Shown here: positions 1-9,830 of the stretch, piece by piece | Layout: every line of letters starts with the position of its first letter | Position numbering within the stretch: the stretch's first letter is position 1 | Assembly (NCBI RefSeq): GCF_013388355.1 | Contig: NZ_CP058246.1 | Location: 3,100,001 to 3,164,000 of the forward strand | Length of the DNA stretch: 64,000 nt | Direction of reading: 5' to 3' | Source: Flavobacterium sp. LPB0248 | GTDB lineage: Bacteria; Bacteroidota; Bacteroidia; Flavobacteriales; Flavobacteriaceae | Notes under the pieces: model-generated | Database searches by the model: none | What the model was told of the DNA's origin: nothing | What the model saw: the letters and a program-made list of their open reading frames with translations, nothing else | Translations under genes and position numbers: made by a program

Positions 1-1302
1 TTCCTTTCAACAAATGCTATGGGAAGTAACGCAACAGCAGCTTGGAAAATTCATAAAAAAGGAGCGTTTTTCGCAAATCCTTGCTACACGCAAATTCACC
101 CAACATGTATTCCAGTTTCAGGAGATCACCAGTCTAAATTGACTTTGATGTCTGAATCTTTACGTAATGACGGTCGTATTTGGGTGCCTAAAAACCTTGA
201 GGATGCAAAAGCTATCCGTGAAGGAAAGAAAAAAGCAACTGATTTATCTGAAGATCAAAGAGATTATTTCTTAGAAAGAAGATATCCTGCGTTTGGTAAC
301 TTAGTACCTCGTGACGTTGCGTCTCGTGCGGCTAAAGAAAGATGTGACGCTGGTTTTGGAGTTAACAAAACTGGAGAAGCAGTTTACTTAGATTTCGCAG
401 CAGCAATTAAGCGTTACGGAACTGAAGATGCTTATGTAAAAGGTTTAGATGATAAAGATGCTGCTTTGGTAACTAAATTAGGAGCTGCAATCGTGAAAAG
501 TAAATACGGGAACTTATTCCAAATGTATTACAAAATCGTCGATGAAGATCCTTATACTACACCAATGATGATTTACCCAGCGGTTCACTACACAATGGGT
601 GGAACTTGGGTTGATTATAACTTAATGACAACAATTCCTGGATGTTTCTCAATTGGAGAATCTAACTTCTCTGATCACGGAGCAAACAGACTTGGAGCTT
701 CTGCTTTAATGCAAGGTTTAGCTGACGGATATTTTGTATTGCCATACACTATCGGAGATTATTTAGCTCCAGATATTAAAATGGGAGAAATTTCTACAGA
801 CTTGCCAGAATTCGTTGAAGCTGAAAAAGCGGTTGTAGATCAAATCAATAAGTTTATCAATAATAATGGTAAACATTCTGTAGATTATTTCCATAAAAAA
901 CTTGGAAAAATTATGTGGAATAAAGTTGGTATGGCTCGTAATGCTAAAGGTTTAACTGAAGCTATCGAAGAAATTGCTGCTTTACGTGAAGAGTTTTATA
1001 AAGATGTAAAAGTTCCTGGAGGTGCTTACGAATTTAATCAAGAATTAGAAAAAGCAACTCGTGTTGCCGATTTCTTAGAATTAGGAGAATTGTTCGCGAA
1101 AGATGCTTTACACCGTAACGAATCTTGTGGAGGTCACTTCCGTGAAGAATACCAAACAGAAGAAGGAGAAGCACTTCGTGATGACGAAAACTTTGCATAC
1201 GTTGCAGCTTGGGAATACAAAGGAAAACCAAGTGACGCGGTATTACACAAAGAACCTCTTAATTACGAAAACATTAAATTAGTTCAAAGAAGTTATAAAT
1301 AA
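1..1302 (+). CDS. sdhA: Succinate dehydrogenase flavoprotein subunit, 3' part
   Basis: This is the C-terminal 433 codons of SdhA; the reading frame is already open at base 1, so the start lies before the window. SdhA is the FAD-binding catalytic subunit of complex II and oxidises succinate to fumarate in the TCA cycle at the cytoplasmic face of the inner membrane. Seen here: the substrate/FAD-domain segment [20 protein letters not shown] and the SdhA-type C-terminal helical region ([15 protein letters not shown]) ending in [12 protein letters not shown]. sdhB follows after 95 bases with no terminator between, so the two are probably co-transcribed; sdhC should lie upstream. The intergenic gap contains degenerate CGACTTT-type repeats. 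Identification is firm; the N-terminal half cannot be judged. Confidence 0.97.
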   Translation, partial: FLSTNAMGSNATAAWKIHKKGAFFANPCYTQIHPTCIPVSGDHQSKLTLMSESLRNDGRIWVPKNLEDAKAIREGKKKATDLSEDQRDYFLERRYPAFGNLVPRDVASRAAKERCDAGFGVNKTGEAVYLDFAAAIKRYGTEDAYVKGLDDKDAALVTKLGAAIVKSKYGNLFQMYYKIVDEDPYTTPMMIYPAVHYTMGGTWVDYNLMTTIPGCFSIGESNFSDHGANRLGASALMQGLADGYFVLPYTIGDYLAPDIKMGEISTDLPEFVEAEKAVVDQINKFINNNGKHSVDYFHKKLGKIMWNKVGMARNAKGLTEAIEEIAALREEFYKDVKVPGGAYEFNQELEKATRVADFLELGELFAKDALHRNESCGGHFREEYQTEEGEALRDDENFAYVAAWEYKGKPSDAVLHKEPLNYENIKLVQRSYK

Positions 1303-1397
1303 GAATTTGGTCGAAAGCCCAAAGTCTTAAAGTCAAAAGGCAAAATGTGCCAAGCGACTTTCGACTTTCGACTTTATGACTTTCAAACGAAAAAGGT

Positions 1398-2144
1398 ATG
1401 AAACTTACATTAAAAATATGGCGTCAAAAAAACGCTCAAGATAAAGGAGGGATTGTAGAATATCCTATCGATGGAATCGAGCCGGACATGTCTTTCCTTG
1501 AAATGTTAGACGTTCTTAACGAAGGTTTAATCAACAAAGGAGAAGAACCAGTTGCATTTGACCACGATTGCCGTGAGGGAATCTGCGGAATGTGTTCTTT
1601 ATTCATCAACGGAGAAGCACACGGACCAGACAGAGGTGTTACAACTTGTCAGTTGCACATGCGTATGTTTAAAGATGGTGATACGATTTTTATCGAGCCA
1701 TTTAGAGCAAAAGCTTTCCCAGTAATTAAAGACTTAGTTGTTGACAGAAGTTCTTTTGACAGAATTCAACACGCAGGAGGGTTTATCTCTGTAAATACTT
1801 CAGGAAATACAATCGACGCGAATACTATTCCAGTTCCAAAAGACGATGCAGATAAATCATTTGATGCTGCTGCTTGTATTGGTTGTGGAGCATGTGTTGC
1901 AACTTGTAAAAACTCTTCAGCAATGTTATTCGTTTCTGCAAAAGTTTCTCAATATGCATTATTGCCACAAGGTAAAGTTGAAGCAACGGATCGTGTTTTA
2001 CACATGGTTCACCAAATGGATTTAGAAGGTTTCGGTAACTGTACTAATACAGGAGCTTGCGAAATCGAATGTCCAAAAGGAATTTCGCTTGAAAATATCG
2101 CACGTATGAACCGTGAGTATTTAGCAGCAAGCTTAAAAGGATAA
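1398..2144 (+). CDS. sdhB: Succinate dehydrogenase iron-sulfur subunit
   Basis: A 248-residue SdhB/FrdB protein, the electron-transfer subunit carrying FAD electrons to the membrane anchor of complex II. The N-terminal ferredoxin domain has the 2Fe-2S ligand motif CREGICGMC with a later Cys in TTCQLH. The C-terminal domain has [13 protein letters not shown] and [14 protein letters not shown], which supply ligands for the 4Fe-4S and 3Fe-4S clusters. Length fits the Bacteroidota subfamily that pairs with a single SdhC. It is downstream of sdhA and followed directly by a strong terminator, so it is the last gene of the operon. Confidence 0.97.
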   Translation: MKLTLKIWRQKNAQDKGGIVEYPIDGIEPDMSFLEMLDVLNEGLINKGEEPVAFDHDCREGICGMCSLFINGEAHGPDRGVTTCQLHMRMFKDGDTIFIEPFRAKAFPVIKDLVVDRSSFDRIQHAGGFISVNTSGNTIDANTIPVPKDDADKSFDAAACIGCGACVATCKNSSAMLFVSAKVSQYALLPQGKVEATDRVLHMVHQMDLEGFGNCTNTGACEIECPKGISLENIARMNREYLAASLKG

Positions 2145-2167
2145 TACACAATTTAGTATATTTTAGA

Positions 2168-2203
2168 AAAACGCTTCCGTTACGACGGAAGCGTTTTTTG
2201 TTT
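2168..2203 (+). terminator. Rho-independent terminator after sdhB
   Basis: A 12-bp perfect stem (AAACGCTTCCGT pairing with ACGGAAGCGTTT) with a 4-base TACG loop is followed by a T-rich run. It starts 24 bases after the sdhB stop and ends the sdh operon. Confidence 0.93.
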
Positions 2204-2385
2204 TCTGAAACAGCGTAATTTATTTATAAATCCGTTTAAATCTATAAAAGGCTTCAATTTGTCTTAAAAAAAAGCTTAAAACAGTTGATTTTGAGTTTTT
2301 GATGCAAACGGGTTCTGTTTTGTTTTAAAGTGATCTAATGCGCTAATTTGATTTTTTGTTTCGATGAATTGTTTACTGAAATGTT

Positions 2386-2393
2386 TATTTTTG
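2386..2393 (+). promoter_or_regulatory. Flavobacterial -7 box before the DeoR-type regulator
   Basis: TATTTTTG matches the Bacteroidota consensus TANNTTTG. It lies 24 bases before the ATG at 2417 and downstream of an alternative in-frame start at 2348. It therefore argues for the 2417 start. A -33 TTG at ideal spacing is not clear. Confidence 0.5.
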
Positions 2394-2416
2394 TAATTAG
2401 AAAAAAAATAATAGGC

Positions 2417-3193
2417 ATGAGCACGGAAAATGAAGTTTTAAATTACAGTAAAGAAGAACGTAAAAATCATATTTTAAAAGAGATTAACCTGCACACTCGT
2501 GTAAGTTTTGAAACTCTTTCGGCTAAACTTGGTGTTTCTGAAGATACTGTTCGACGAGACATTAACGAGCTTGATGCCGATTCACTTTTAATCAAAGTAA
2601 AAGGTGGTGCGATGACCAAAGGATATCACTATTCGTCATCGAACCAAACTTATGCAGTAGAAGCAAAACAAGTTATTGCACAAAAAGCAGTAGATCTTCT
2701 GCATGACGGAATGGTTTTAATTGTGGATGGCGGAACAACTATTCGCGAATTCATCCGATTAATTCCAAACGATCTTAATCTGACTGTTTTTACGATCACG
2801 GCGTTAACGGCTGTCCAGCTTTTAGATAAACCAAATATCAAAACTATTATGATTGGCGGAAGCATTTCTTCTTATAGTCAGATGTGTGTGAGCGGAGAAG
2901 CTTTTCATCAATTGGCTAACATAAAAGCAGATCTTCTGGTTCTAGGAACAAATGCTTTAGATATAGATGGCGGTTATTCTGATTCTGACTGGGAAACTGT
3001 TCAGGTTAAGAAAGCAATGATTCAGGCTTCTAAAAAAACAGCGGTTTTAACTATTACAGAAAAGCTAAATACAGTTCTTAAAATGAAAATTGCTAGTTTG
3101 TCTGAGATAAATTATGTTATTACCGAAGAAGAACCAACACATGCAAAACTAAAATTATACAAAGGGAATTTTCCTGACTTGACTGTGATTTAA
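2417..3193 (+). CDS. DeoR/GlpR-family transcriptional regulator
   Basis: A 258-residue cytoplasmic repressor of the DeoR family, which usually senses a phosphorylated sugar. The N-terminal winged HTH (about residues 12-65) contains SEDTVRRDINELD, the family's recognition-helix signature (TVRRDL..L). The C-terminal isomerase-like sensor domain begins around IAQKAVDLLHDGMVLIVDGG, where DGGTT is the conserved phosphosugar-binding strand/loop. The ATG at 2417 is preferred over an upstream start because the DNA between them holds the likely promoter. It stands alone between a terminator and the nitrilase gene, with no sugar operon adjacent, so its regulon cannot be read here. Confidence 0.88.
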   Translation: MSTENEVLNYSKEERKNHILKEINLHTRVSFETLSAKLGVSEDTVRRDINELDADSLLIKVKGGAMTKGYHYSSSNQTYAVEAKQVIAQKAVDLLHDGMVLIVDGGTTIREFIRLIPNDLNLTVFTITALTAVQLLDKPNIKTIMIGGSISSYSQMCVSGEAFHQLANIKADLLVLGTNALDIDGGYSDSDWETVQVKKAMIQASKKTAVLTITEKLNTVLKMKIASLSEINYVITEEEPTHAKLKLYKGNFPDLTVI

Positions 3194-3231
3194 TTTCAAA
3201 ACCTGTTTTTTCTACTTATCCATAAAACAAG

Positions 3232-3999
3232 ATGAAAATTGCTTTAATCCAAACTGATCTTTTTTGGCAAGATGCCAGTAAAAACCGAGAAAACTTCGAT
3301 TCAAAAATCAATGAAATCGATTCGGAAGTAAATTTGATTGTGCTTCCAGAAATGTTTTCGACCGGATTTACAATGAACGCTTCTGAAGTTGCTGAAACGA
3401 TGCAGGGCGAAACCATTGGTTGGATGAAATTTAAAGCAAGACAAAAAAAGGCTGCAATTACTGGAAGTGTTGTCATCGCAGAGAATGGAGAATATTACAA
3501 TCGTATGATTTTTGTTTTCCCGTCAGGCGAAATCCAGTATTACGATAAACGTCATTCGTTCTCTCTGGCGGGCGAAGATAAAGTGTATACATGCGGAAAT
3601 CAAAAAGTTATTGTAGACTATCTGGATTGGAAAATATGTCTGCAGGTTTGTTACGATTTGAGATTTCCGGTTTTTGTGCGCAATACAGAAAATTACGATC
3701 TGATTTTATATGTTGCCAATTGGCCCAAAGTGCGAACCAATGCTTGGGATGCTTTGCTAAAGGCGCGTGCTATTGAAAATCTTTCGTACGTAATTGGAGT
3801 AAATAGAATAGGGAAAGATGCTCACCATTTTGAACATATTGGACATTCGCAGGCGATAGATTTCTTGGGGAATTATATTTTAGAACCGCAAGAAAAAAAT
3901 GGTGTCTTTGTCGTAGAATTAGACAAAAACACCATGTATGAAACGCGTAAAAAATTAGATTTTTTAAGCGATAAAGATCAGTTCGAAATCAAACTTTAA
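3232..3999 (+). CDS. Carbon-nitrogen hydrolase, YafV/omega-amidase-like
   Basis: A 255-residue nitrilase-superfamily amidohydrolase. The catalytic triad is visible: Glu40 in VLPEMFSTGF, Lys106 in YYDKRHSF and Cys140 in LQVCYDLRFP. Members of the Nit2/YafV branch deamidate alpha-ketoglutaramate or alpha-ketosuccinamate, removing the dead-end products of glutamine transamination; the WPKVRTNAWD and IGVNRIG segments fit that branch. It is cytoplasmic, with no signal peptide. It starts 38 bases after the DeoR-type regulator and overlaps the 3' end of the convergent gene on the other strand by 4 bases. The superfamily is firm; the exact substrate is inferred. Confidence 0.88.
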   Translation: MKIALIQTDLFWQDASKNRENFDSKINEIDSEVNLIVLPEMFSTGFTMNASEVAETMQGETIGWMKFKARQKKAAITGSVVIAENGEYYNRMIFVFPSGEIQYYDKRHSFSLAGEDKVYTCGNQKVIVDYLDWKICLQVCYDLRFPVFVRNTENYDLILYVANWPKVRTNAWDALLKARAIENLSYVIGVNRIGKDAHHFEHIGHSQAIDFLGNYILEPQEKNGVFVVELDKNTMYETRKKLDFLSDKDQFEIKL

Positions 4000-5684
4000 A
4001 ACGCTTTCCGTTTCTTTTCTGCTTCTTTTTTCTTTTTATCGTCTTGTTTTTTCTCGACCTCAGGATTAAACGGAATGCTTAGGTCGATGGTTTCGTTCCT
4101 GTCCCAATTGGCACGGACATCAAATTCTTCCTGATTGTAAAACACTTCTTCGGCATATCTCTTTTCTAAGAAATTTCCAGTGTCGTACACTTTGTTTTTA
4201 TTATCATCATAAATAATACGAACCGTAAACATATCAGGTTGCAACAAATTGAACTCTAAAGTAGTTGCGCCTTCAGAATATCCTTCGGCTAAAACAACAT
4301 CTCCTTTTTTATTGGTCAATTCGACAATTATAGGGAAACGTTTTACATTTTTCAGATTCAAAATGATGTTTCCGTAATCGGCATATTCTTTAGTGCTGAG
4401 TTTGTATGATAAAGTATCGTTTGTTTTTTCGTAAAAATCGGTCAAAGCGCCTGGCAAGAACGTAAAGCTATATTTATCTAAAGGTTCTTTTTTAAAATCA
4501 AAATAAAGCTTTTGGTCAAATTCGTCGTATTCTGTCGTGTAAGGAACTGCAACAGAATCTTTGTTAACCAATTTGATTTTAGATTTATCAAATTTTACCA
4601 AAGGAGTTTCAGTTTCCAATGTAAAACGGTCTCTAAAATTAAGCTGGCCATTTTGCACTGCTTTAATATTTAAAGTGTCTTTTTTTAAGGCTTTAATTTT
4701 AAAAGAGAATCTCTTTTTGTAATCTCCTTTCTCAACTTCCATTGATAACGAATCGGCTTTTATAGGTTTGTACCAAACTTGAAGCGAATCCTTTTTAGGA
4801 AATTGCGTTACTATAGTTTCCAGAACTTCATTACCATTTTTTAGGATAATTTTTGGTTGTGATTTCTTAAAATTCTGTTTTCCTTCATACGGAAGATATA
4901 AACGGTTTCCAGAAGCCTGAATAGGTTTGAATGTTTTTAGCGGAAGCGTTTCTTTAAATAACTCTAATTCGTAAACAGTATCTGAAGGAACTGTGATATA
5001 ATTTTTAAGGAAACCAATTTTATCGTCTTTTGGATTAAATTTATTGTTAGATCCTTTGTCTTTTAAAGCAACCAAAAGATATTTTCCTTCCTTTAAATTT
5101 TCAAACTGAAAAGTTCGCATACTATCTAAAGTATTGGTAATATAGCGTGGAAAATCTTTGTAAATGGTAGAATCTTTGAATTTATCATTTACTTCGTATA
5201 GCATTACAGAAACAAAATTGTCAACATATTTTCCGTAAGAATCTTTAATTCTTCCATTCAATTTAAGCGAATCAATATGTGATCCTGTTGAAAATATATA
5301 TTTGAACTGATTTAGGGCATTTCCTTCATTGTTATCCTGAATTGCCTGCCCAAAATTTAAACTGTAAGTTGTGTTTGGCAGCAAGGTATCTCGAAGTTCA
5401 ATCTTTATAAATTTGCTGACACCCATAGGAGTAATTAATGGCTCGTTTTTTAAAGGAGGAGAAATAATCAGCTGCTTGTTGGTGTTTTTAAGTTTGACAT
5501 ATTCGTCAAAATTTAAAGTGATTGTATTTCCTTTAAAATTGGTACTGAAATTTTTTGGAAAGCTAGATGTTAAAACAGGAGGTAATGTATCTTTTAAACC
5601 GCCGGTAATGCTGCCTCTTTTAGCGCAGCTTATCATTGATATTAAAACTATAAATGCAATATATTTTAGAGTGTTTTTCAACAT
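3996..5684 (-). CDS. Lipoprotein with Ig-like (Big_5) domain
   Basis: A 562-residue exported lipoprotein. The N-terminus is a signal peptide with a lipobox ending at the Cys in LISMISCAKRG. Residues about 35-140 resemble the Big_5 bacterial Ig-like domain (TLPPVLTSSFPKNF ... NFDEYVKL ... ISPPL). The rest is beta-rich with several DTL/SY repeats, and the C-terminus is highly charged (KKQDDKKKKEAEKKRKAF). Such proteins are common in Flavobacteriia and their role is unknown. Transcribed alone, it converges on the nitrilase gene with a 4-base overlap of the stop codons. Confidence 0.75.
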   Translation of the reverse strand: MLKNTLKYIAFIVLISMISCAKRGSITGGLKDTLPPVLTSSFPKNFSTNFKGNTITLNFDEYVKLKNTNKQLIISPPLKNEPLITPMGVSKFIKIELRDTLLPNTTYSLNFGQAIQDNNEGNALNQFKYIFSTGSHIDSLKLNGRIKDSYGKYVDNFVSVMLYEVNDKFKDSTIYKDFPRYITNTLDSMRTFQFENLKEGKYLLVALKDKGSNNKFNPKDDKIGFLKNYITVPSDTVYELELFKETLPLKTFKPIQASGNRLYLPYEGKQNFKKSQPKIILKNGNEVLETIVTQFPKKDSLQVWYKPIKADSLSMEVEKGDYKKRFSFKIKALKKDTLNIKAVQNGQLNFRDRFTLETETPLVKFDKSKIKLVNKDSVAVPYTTEYDEFDQKLYFDFKKEPLDKYSFTFLPGALTDFYEKTNDTLSYKLSTKEYADYGNIILNLKNVKRFPIIVELTNKKGDVVLAEGYSEGATTLEFNLLQPDMFTVRIIYDDNKNKVYDTGNFLEKRYAEEVFYNQEEFDVRANWDRNETIDLSIPFNPEVEKKQDDKKKKEAEKKRKAF

Positions 5685-5825
5685 AACGGTTTTTCAATTT
5701 GATTGCACAAAATAACGATTATATTTGCTTTAATTGAAATTTTTTATCCATTTATTAGGATTTATAACTTTTGCGAATCTTCTAAAATTTTGGTGTTTCA
5801 AACATTTTAAAATGATATAATTTCT

Positions 5826-5833
5826 TACTTTTG
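5826..5833 (+). promoter_or_regulatory. Flavobacterial -7 box before the 5858 operon
   Basis: TACTTTTG fits TANNTTTG and lies 24 bases before the TTG start of the next gene. It gives a short leader and supports that non-ATG start. No convincing -33 TTG was found. Confidence 0.5.
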
Positions 5834-5857
5834 AACTAAAATATAATTTTCTAAGTT

Positions 5858-6862
5858 TTGTTCAAGCGAATTTTTCCAGTTTTGTTTCTCTTTTTAATGT
5901 TATCATGCACTAAAAATGAAAAACCTGTAATCTCTTTTTATTACTGGAAAACGTTGTTCAAATTTTCAAAAACAGAAAAAGAAGTTTTGAATGAGAATGG
6001 TGTTCAAAAGCTGTATGTAAGGTATTTTGACATTGGACTTCATCCTGAATCAAATTTACCCATTCCCATAAGTCCTATTCGATTTGAAGAAAACCCAAAA
6101 AGCTATACAATTGTTCCGGTGGTTTTCATTCAAAACAAAGTAATGCTACAACCCAATCTTGATGTGGAGAATCTAGCTCAGAAAACTTTTGATTTTATAG
6201 AACAGATTAATTCTAAAAACGAAATTACGTGTCAGGAAATTCAAATTGACTGCGATTGGACTTTAAAAAGCAAAGACAATTATTTAAAATTTATTGAGGT
6301 TTTTAAAGAACTTTCGAAAAAGAAACTTTCAGCTACCATTCGATTGCATCAGGTGAAATACTTCAAAAAGACAAAAATCCCAAATGTCGATTTTGGAGTT
6401 TTAATGTATTATAATATGGGATCGATTGCGCCCGATTCTCTAAATTCTATTTACGATCAGAAAGTGGCAGAACGATATCTTAAAAGTTTAAAAAGATATC
6501 CGCTGCATCTTGATTTTGCTTTTCCAATTTATTCTTGGGGAGTTCATATTAGAAATAATAAAGTGATTGGACTGCGCTCTAAAATGAGCAGTGCATCATT
6601 AGAAAAAGATTCCAATTTTGAAAAAACAAGTCCGATTTTTTTTAGGGTAAAACATTCCAATTATAAAAATGGCGTTTTTTATGAAGAAAATGATCTTTTG
6701 AAAATAGAAGAGATAAAACCAGAGGATTTAAAAGAAATGGCAGAAGATTTGCAAGATCATCTTGTAGAAAAGCCAAACGAAATTATATTTTACGATTTAG
6801 ACGAATTCAATTTAAATAATTATGAGAAAAATACTTTTAAGCAGATTATTTCTTGCTTCTAG
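5858..6862 (+). CDS. Hypothetical lipoprotein, possible TIM-barrel fold
   Basis: A 334-residue lipoprotein of unrecognised function. The start is TTG, chosen because it gives a proper signal peptide (MFKRIFPVLFLFLMLSC) whose lipobox Cys is at residue 17, and because a -7 box lies just upstream. The body contains EIQIDCDWT and SATIRLHQVKY plus a VLMYYNMG strand. These recall glycoside-hydrolase-like barrels (strands ending in acidic residues), but I cannot name a family. Its 3' end overlaps the next gene by 41 bases, so the two are translationally linked and probably act together at the cell envelope. Confidence 0.65.
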   Translation: MFKRIFPVLFLFLMLSCTKNEKPVISFYYWKTLFKFSKTEKEVLNENGVQKLYVRYFDIGLHPESNLPIPISPIRFEENPKSYTIVPVVFIQNKVMLQPNLDVENLAQKTFDFIEQINSKNEITCQEIQIDCDWTLKSKDNYLKFIEVFKELSKKKLSATIRLHQVKYFKKTKIPNVDFGVLMYYNMGSIAPDSLNSIYDQKVAERYLKSLKRYPLHLDFAFPIYSWGVHIRNNKVIGLRSKMSSASLEKDSNFEKTSPIFFRVKHSNYKNGVFYEENDLLKIEEIKPEDLKEMAEDLQDHLVEKPNEIIFYDLDEFNLNNYEKNTFKQIISCF

Positions 6863-9182
6863 TGCCGTTTTGCTTTCTGCATTCGGAATTATATACGCCT
6901 GTGCAGATGGAGATTGGGATTATTTCGGTGCCTATAATTCAAATTTTACTCCAGAAACTTTTGCTGACAAATCGTATTCGCCTTTGTTTCTGTCAGGAGG
7001 AATATTTTACGGAATTGGTTTTGATACCCAACACAATTCTCGTTTTAATAAAAATATAAAATCAGATTGGGCTGATTATTTAAAAGGAAAAGTCGACACA
7101 ACAACAGTCAATTATTTTTTGATTGGTGACGAAAAGCCTAGATATTATTCTGATGACAAAAATACCATCAAAAACAAAGAAGAAATTGAAGGTTTGCATG
7201 TTTATTATAAAACGAAAAAAGAAAATAAAAGCACGCAAAAATGGGGGAAAAAGCTGAATCTGAAAGATGAGAAAGTAAAAAACTTTGTAGAATTTCTGTA
7301 TTTGGCTCAAAAAATAGAAACGGTTTCAATTGGTGATGATTATTGGAGTTATGATCCTGTCGTGGCAAAAACCTTCAATGATGCCAAAATGATTCAGTCC
7401 ATAGAGAATGTGTACAATACTTTGTCTGATCCATTTTTGAAAAACAGATATTGGTTCTTAACCATGAAAGCTCGTTTTTATAGCAATGACAAACAAAAAG
7501 CAATTGACTTTTTTAATAAAACCGAAAGTTCTGTTGCAAGGAATACTTTGTATTATCGCGCTTTAGCGTATGTTGCTGGAATTAATTATAAGCAGAAAAA
7601 ATATGCGACTTCTAACTGTTTATATGCTCAAGTTTTTGATAAATGTCCAGAATTAAGAGTAGTTACAGCTTATAGTTTTAAACCGAAAAACGAGTCAGAT
7701 TGGATTAAAGCTTTGGCAATGGCAAAAAACAACAAAGAAAAAGCGGCGCTTTGGGCGATTCACGGATATTATAAAGACGAAAAACAGGCGATTGAAAAAA
7801 TCTACGAATTAGATCCAAAAAGCGAGCATCTAAATTATTTAGGGACAAGATTGGTTAATTCGCTAGAACAAAAAATAAATAATTCGTTTCAGGTAGATGG
7901 GCAAGGAGAAAATCAGAAACCGAAACCGCAGACTGTTGCCGAAAATAAAGCAGAAAATAAAACAAAAGTAGACAATAGCGCTGTTGATTTGATAGCTAAA
8001 ATTTCTGCTGCAGGAAATACGGAAAAACCATATTTATGGGATATTGCCATTGGATATCTTCAGACCTTAAAAGGAGATTATGCAAATGCAGATAAAAATT
8101 ACAGCAAAGCTGAAAAAACACTTCCGAAAACAGAATTGGCAGGAATGCAGCTTCGTTTATTGCGTTTTGTGAATAATTTAAGCAAGATCGATAAGCTGAC
8201 AGATAAAAATGAGAAAACCATTCTAGCTGATTTGAATTGGCTGTACACTGAACTTCCTAAAAATTATAAAGGAGACACATTTCGTTATCAAAATGCTTCT
8301 TCATGGAGCAGAAGCTATTTGTCACATTTGTATAAAGAAAAAGGAGATCAGGTTATGGCCGAGATTTATGGAGAATCACGCTACAGTTATTGGAACGACG
8401 GAAATGCTTATTATGATAATGAAAAAAATCTACTGGCAATAAAAGGCTTTTTAGAAAAATCTAATAAATCTGAAATTGAGAAAATTGGTGCAGGAATTTA
8501 TAGTTTAAAGTTGAAAGATATAAATAATTTTCAGGCGGTTCAGGCGACTTTCAAAAACAAAATTCCAGAAGCGATTGAATTCATGAAACAAACAGATTCA
8601 GTTCAATATTATAAATTCTTAGGAAATCCGTTTAACGGAAATATTAAAGATTGTCACGACTGCGAACATGCGGCGTATCAAAAGCGAAAATATACTTTCA
8701 TGGATTTCTTAACTACCATAAAAGAAATGCAGGATAAATTGGCTCAAAAAGAAGATGTTTACACGAACAGTCTTTTGCTAGGAAATGCTTTTTATAATAT
8801 TTCTCATTTTGGAAACGGAAGAACTTTTTATGAAATGAGTATTGTAGGTTATGGTTCAAGTCCATATTCGTTTAGAGATTCGATGAAAGAAATGATTACA
8901 AATAATTCGGTTTCTAAAATGTATTACCAAAAAGCATTTGAAGCAGCTTCGAACAAAGAACAAAAAGCAAAATGTTTGTATCTGATTTCAAAATGCGAAA
9001 GAAATGATTATTACAATAAAAAATATAACACCGTAAATAGTTATTGGGAAATTCAAGATGATAAAGTTAATTTTATTGCTTGGAACTCATTTAAAGCTTT
9101 AAGAAAAGACTATTCTGATACCAAATATTATCAGGATGTTATTGCAGAATGTGGTTATTTTAGAACATACACGAATCAATAA
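6822..9182 (+). CDS. Large exported protein of unknown function, helical-repeat type
   Basis: A 786-residue secreted or lipid-anchored protein. The N-terminal hydrophobic segment ends in GIIYACADGDWDYF; the Cys could be lipidated, although Tyr at -2 is an atypical lipobox. The middle and C-terminal parts are alpha-helical and TPR-like (YLQTLKGDYANADKNYSKAEKTLPK; LYLISKCERND). There is one CxxC-like pair in DCHDCEHAAYQKR. Its ATG lies inside the preceding lipoprotein gene (41-base overlap). I do not recognise a named family; the pair looks like a two-component envelope module. Confidence 0.68.
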   Translation: MRKILLSRLFLASSAVLLSAFGIIYACADGDWDYFGAYNSNFTPETFADKSYSPLFLSGGIFYGIGFDTQHNSRFNKNIKSDWADYLKGKVDTTTVNYFLIGDEKPRYYSDDKNTIKNKEEIEGLHVYYKTKKENKSTQKWGKKLNLKDEKVKNFVEFLYLAQKIETVSIGDDYWSYDPVVAKTFNDAKMIQSIENVYNTLSDPFLKNRYWFLTMKARFYSNDKQKAIDFFNKTESSVARNTLYYRALAYVAGINYKQKKYATSNCLYAQVFDKCPELRVVTAYSFKPKNESDWIKALAMAKNNKEKAALWAIHGYYKDEKQAIEKIYELDPKSEHLNYLGTRLVNSLEQKINNSFQVDGQGENQKPKPQTVAENKAENKTKVDNSAVDLIAKISAAGNTEKPYLWDIAIGYLQTLKGDYANADKNYSKAEKTLPKTELAGMQLRLLRFVNNLSKIDKLTDKNEKTILADLNWLYTELPKNYKGDTFRYQNASSWSRSYLSHLYKEKGDQVMAEIYGESRYSYWNDGNAYYDNEKNLLAIKGFLEKSNKSEIEKIGAGIYSLKLKDINNFQAVQATFKNKIPEAIEFMKQTDSVQYYKFLGNPFNGNIKDCHDCEHAAYQKRKYTFMDFLTTIKEMQDKLAQKEDVYTNSLLLGNAFYNISHFGNGRTFYEMSIVGYGSSPYSFRDSMKEMITNNSVSKMYYQKAFEAASNKEQKAKCLYLISKCERNDYYNKKYNTVNSYWEIQDDKVNFIAWNSFKALRKDYSDTKYYQDVIAECGYFRTYTNQ

Positions 9183-9192
9183 ATTTGAAACA

Positions 9193-9597
9193 ATGGTAAA
9201 CAAAATAGAACATATCGGAATTGCAGTAAAAAATATGGATGATGCCAATGTTTTATTCGAAAAAATGCTTGGCGTTCCGTCTTATAAAATGGAAGCCGTG
9301 GAAAGCGAAGGTGTATTAACTTCTTTCTTTCAAACTGGAAATAACAAAATCGAACTTTTGGTGGCAACAAATCCAGAAAGTCCGATTGCAAAGTTTTTAG
9401 AGAAAAAAGGAGAGGGAATTCATCATATTGCTTTTGATGTTGATGATATCGAAGCCGAAATAGCGCGTTTAAAAAATGAAGGTTTTGTCTTGATTAATGA
9501 AGTTCCGAAGAAAGGAGCAGACAATAAATTGGTTGTTTTTCTGCATCCGAAGAACACAAATGGCGTTTTGGTCGAGCTTTGTCAAGAAATTAAATAA
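9193..9597 (+). CDS. mce: Methylmalonyl-CoA epimerase
   Basis: A 134-residue vicinal-oxygen-chelate (glyoxalase-fold) enzyme that interconverts (S)- and (R)-methylmalonyl-CoA, linking propionyl-CoA and succinyl-CoA metabolism. Metal-ligand positions typical of the family are visible: His in KIEHIGIAV, His in GIHHIAFDV and Glu in VLVELC. The ATG at 9193 gives the usual VNKIEHIGIAV N-terminus; a longer in-frame start inside the upstream gene is unlikely. It begins 10 bases after the upstream stop and may be co-transcribed with it. Confidence 0.9.
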   Translation: MVNKIEHIGIAVKNMDDANVLFEKMLGVPSYKMEAVESEGVLTSFFQTGNNKIELLVATNPESPIAKFLEKKGEGIHHIAFDVDDIEAEIARLKNEGFVLINEVPKKGADNKLVVFLHPKNTNGVLVELCQEIK

Positions 9598-9698
9598 AAA
9601 AATGTCATTTTAATTTTTTAATAAGATGTTGAAAATCAATTTCGTTTTTGAAATTCGACAAAAGTTTTGAAATTAAATTAAAATGATGTCTTAAAATA

Positions 9699-9730
9699 TT
9701 TGGAGTGAATGAAAAATAGTAGTAATATTG
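9699..9730 (+). promoter_or_regulatory. Promoter of tRNA-Ile2
   Basis: TTTG at 9699-9702 and TAATATTG at 9723-9730 are separated by 20 bases, close to the flavobacterial TTTG/TANNTTTG arrangement. They sit 14 bases before the tRNA. Confidence 0.5.
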
Positions 9731-9743
9731 CATCCTCTAAACC

Positions 9744-9817
9744 GGTCCTATAGCTCAGCTGGTTAGAGCACCTGACTCATAATCAGGTGGTCCCTGGTTC
9801 GAGCCCAGGTGGGACCA
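9744..9817 (+). tRNA. tRNA-Ile2 (anticodon CAU, lysidine type)
   Basis: A 74-base cloverleaf with a 7-bp acceptor stem (GGTCCTA/TGGGACC plus one mismatch-tolerant pair), D-loop GCTCAGCTGGTTAGAGC, T-loop GTTCGAGCC and anticodon CAT at 9778-9780. Elongator tRNA-Met also has CAU. Here the C4-G69 and C5-G68 acceptor pairs match those known to direct TilS lysidine modification in tRNA-Ile2 and differ from tRNA-Met, so Ile (AUA codons) is preferred. It has no encoded CCA. Its 3' half is the integration site of the mobile element and is repeated at 28316. Confidence 0.88.
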
Positions 9818-9819
9818 CT
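9770..9819 (+). repeat. Left attachment repeat (attL) in tRNA-Ile2
   Basis: A 50-base sequence running from the 5' edge of the anticodon stem through the discriminator plus two bases. It is identical to 28316-28365. Integration here keeps the tRNA intact because the element supplies the 3' half. Confidence 0.92.
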
Positions 9820-9830
9820 ACTAAAATCAA

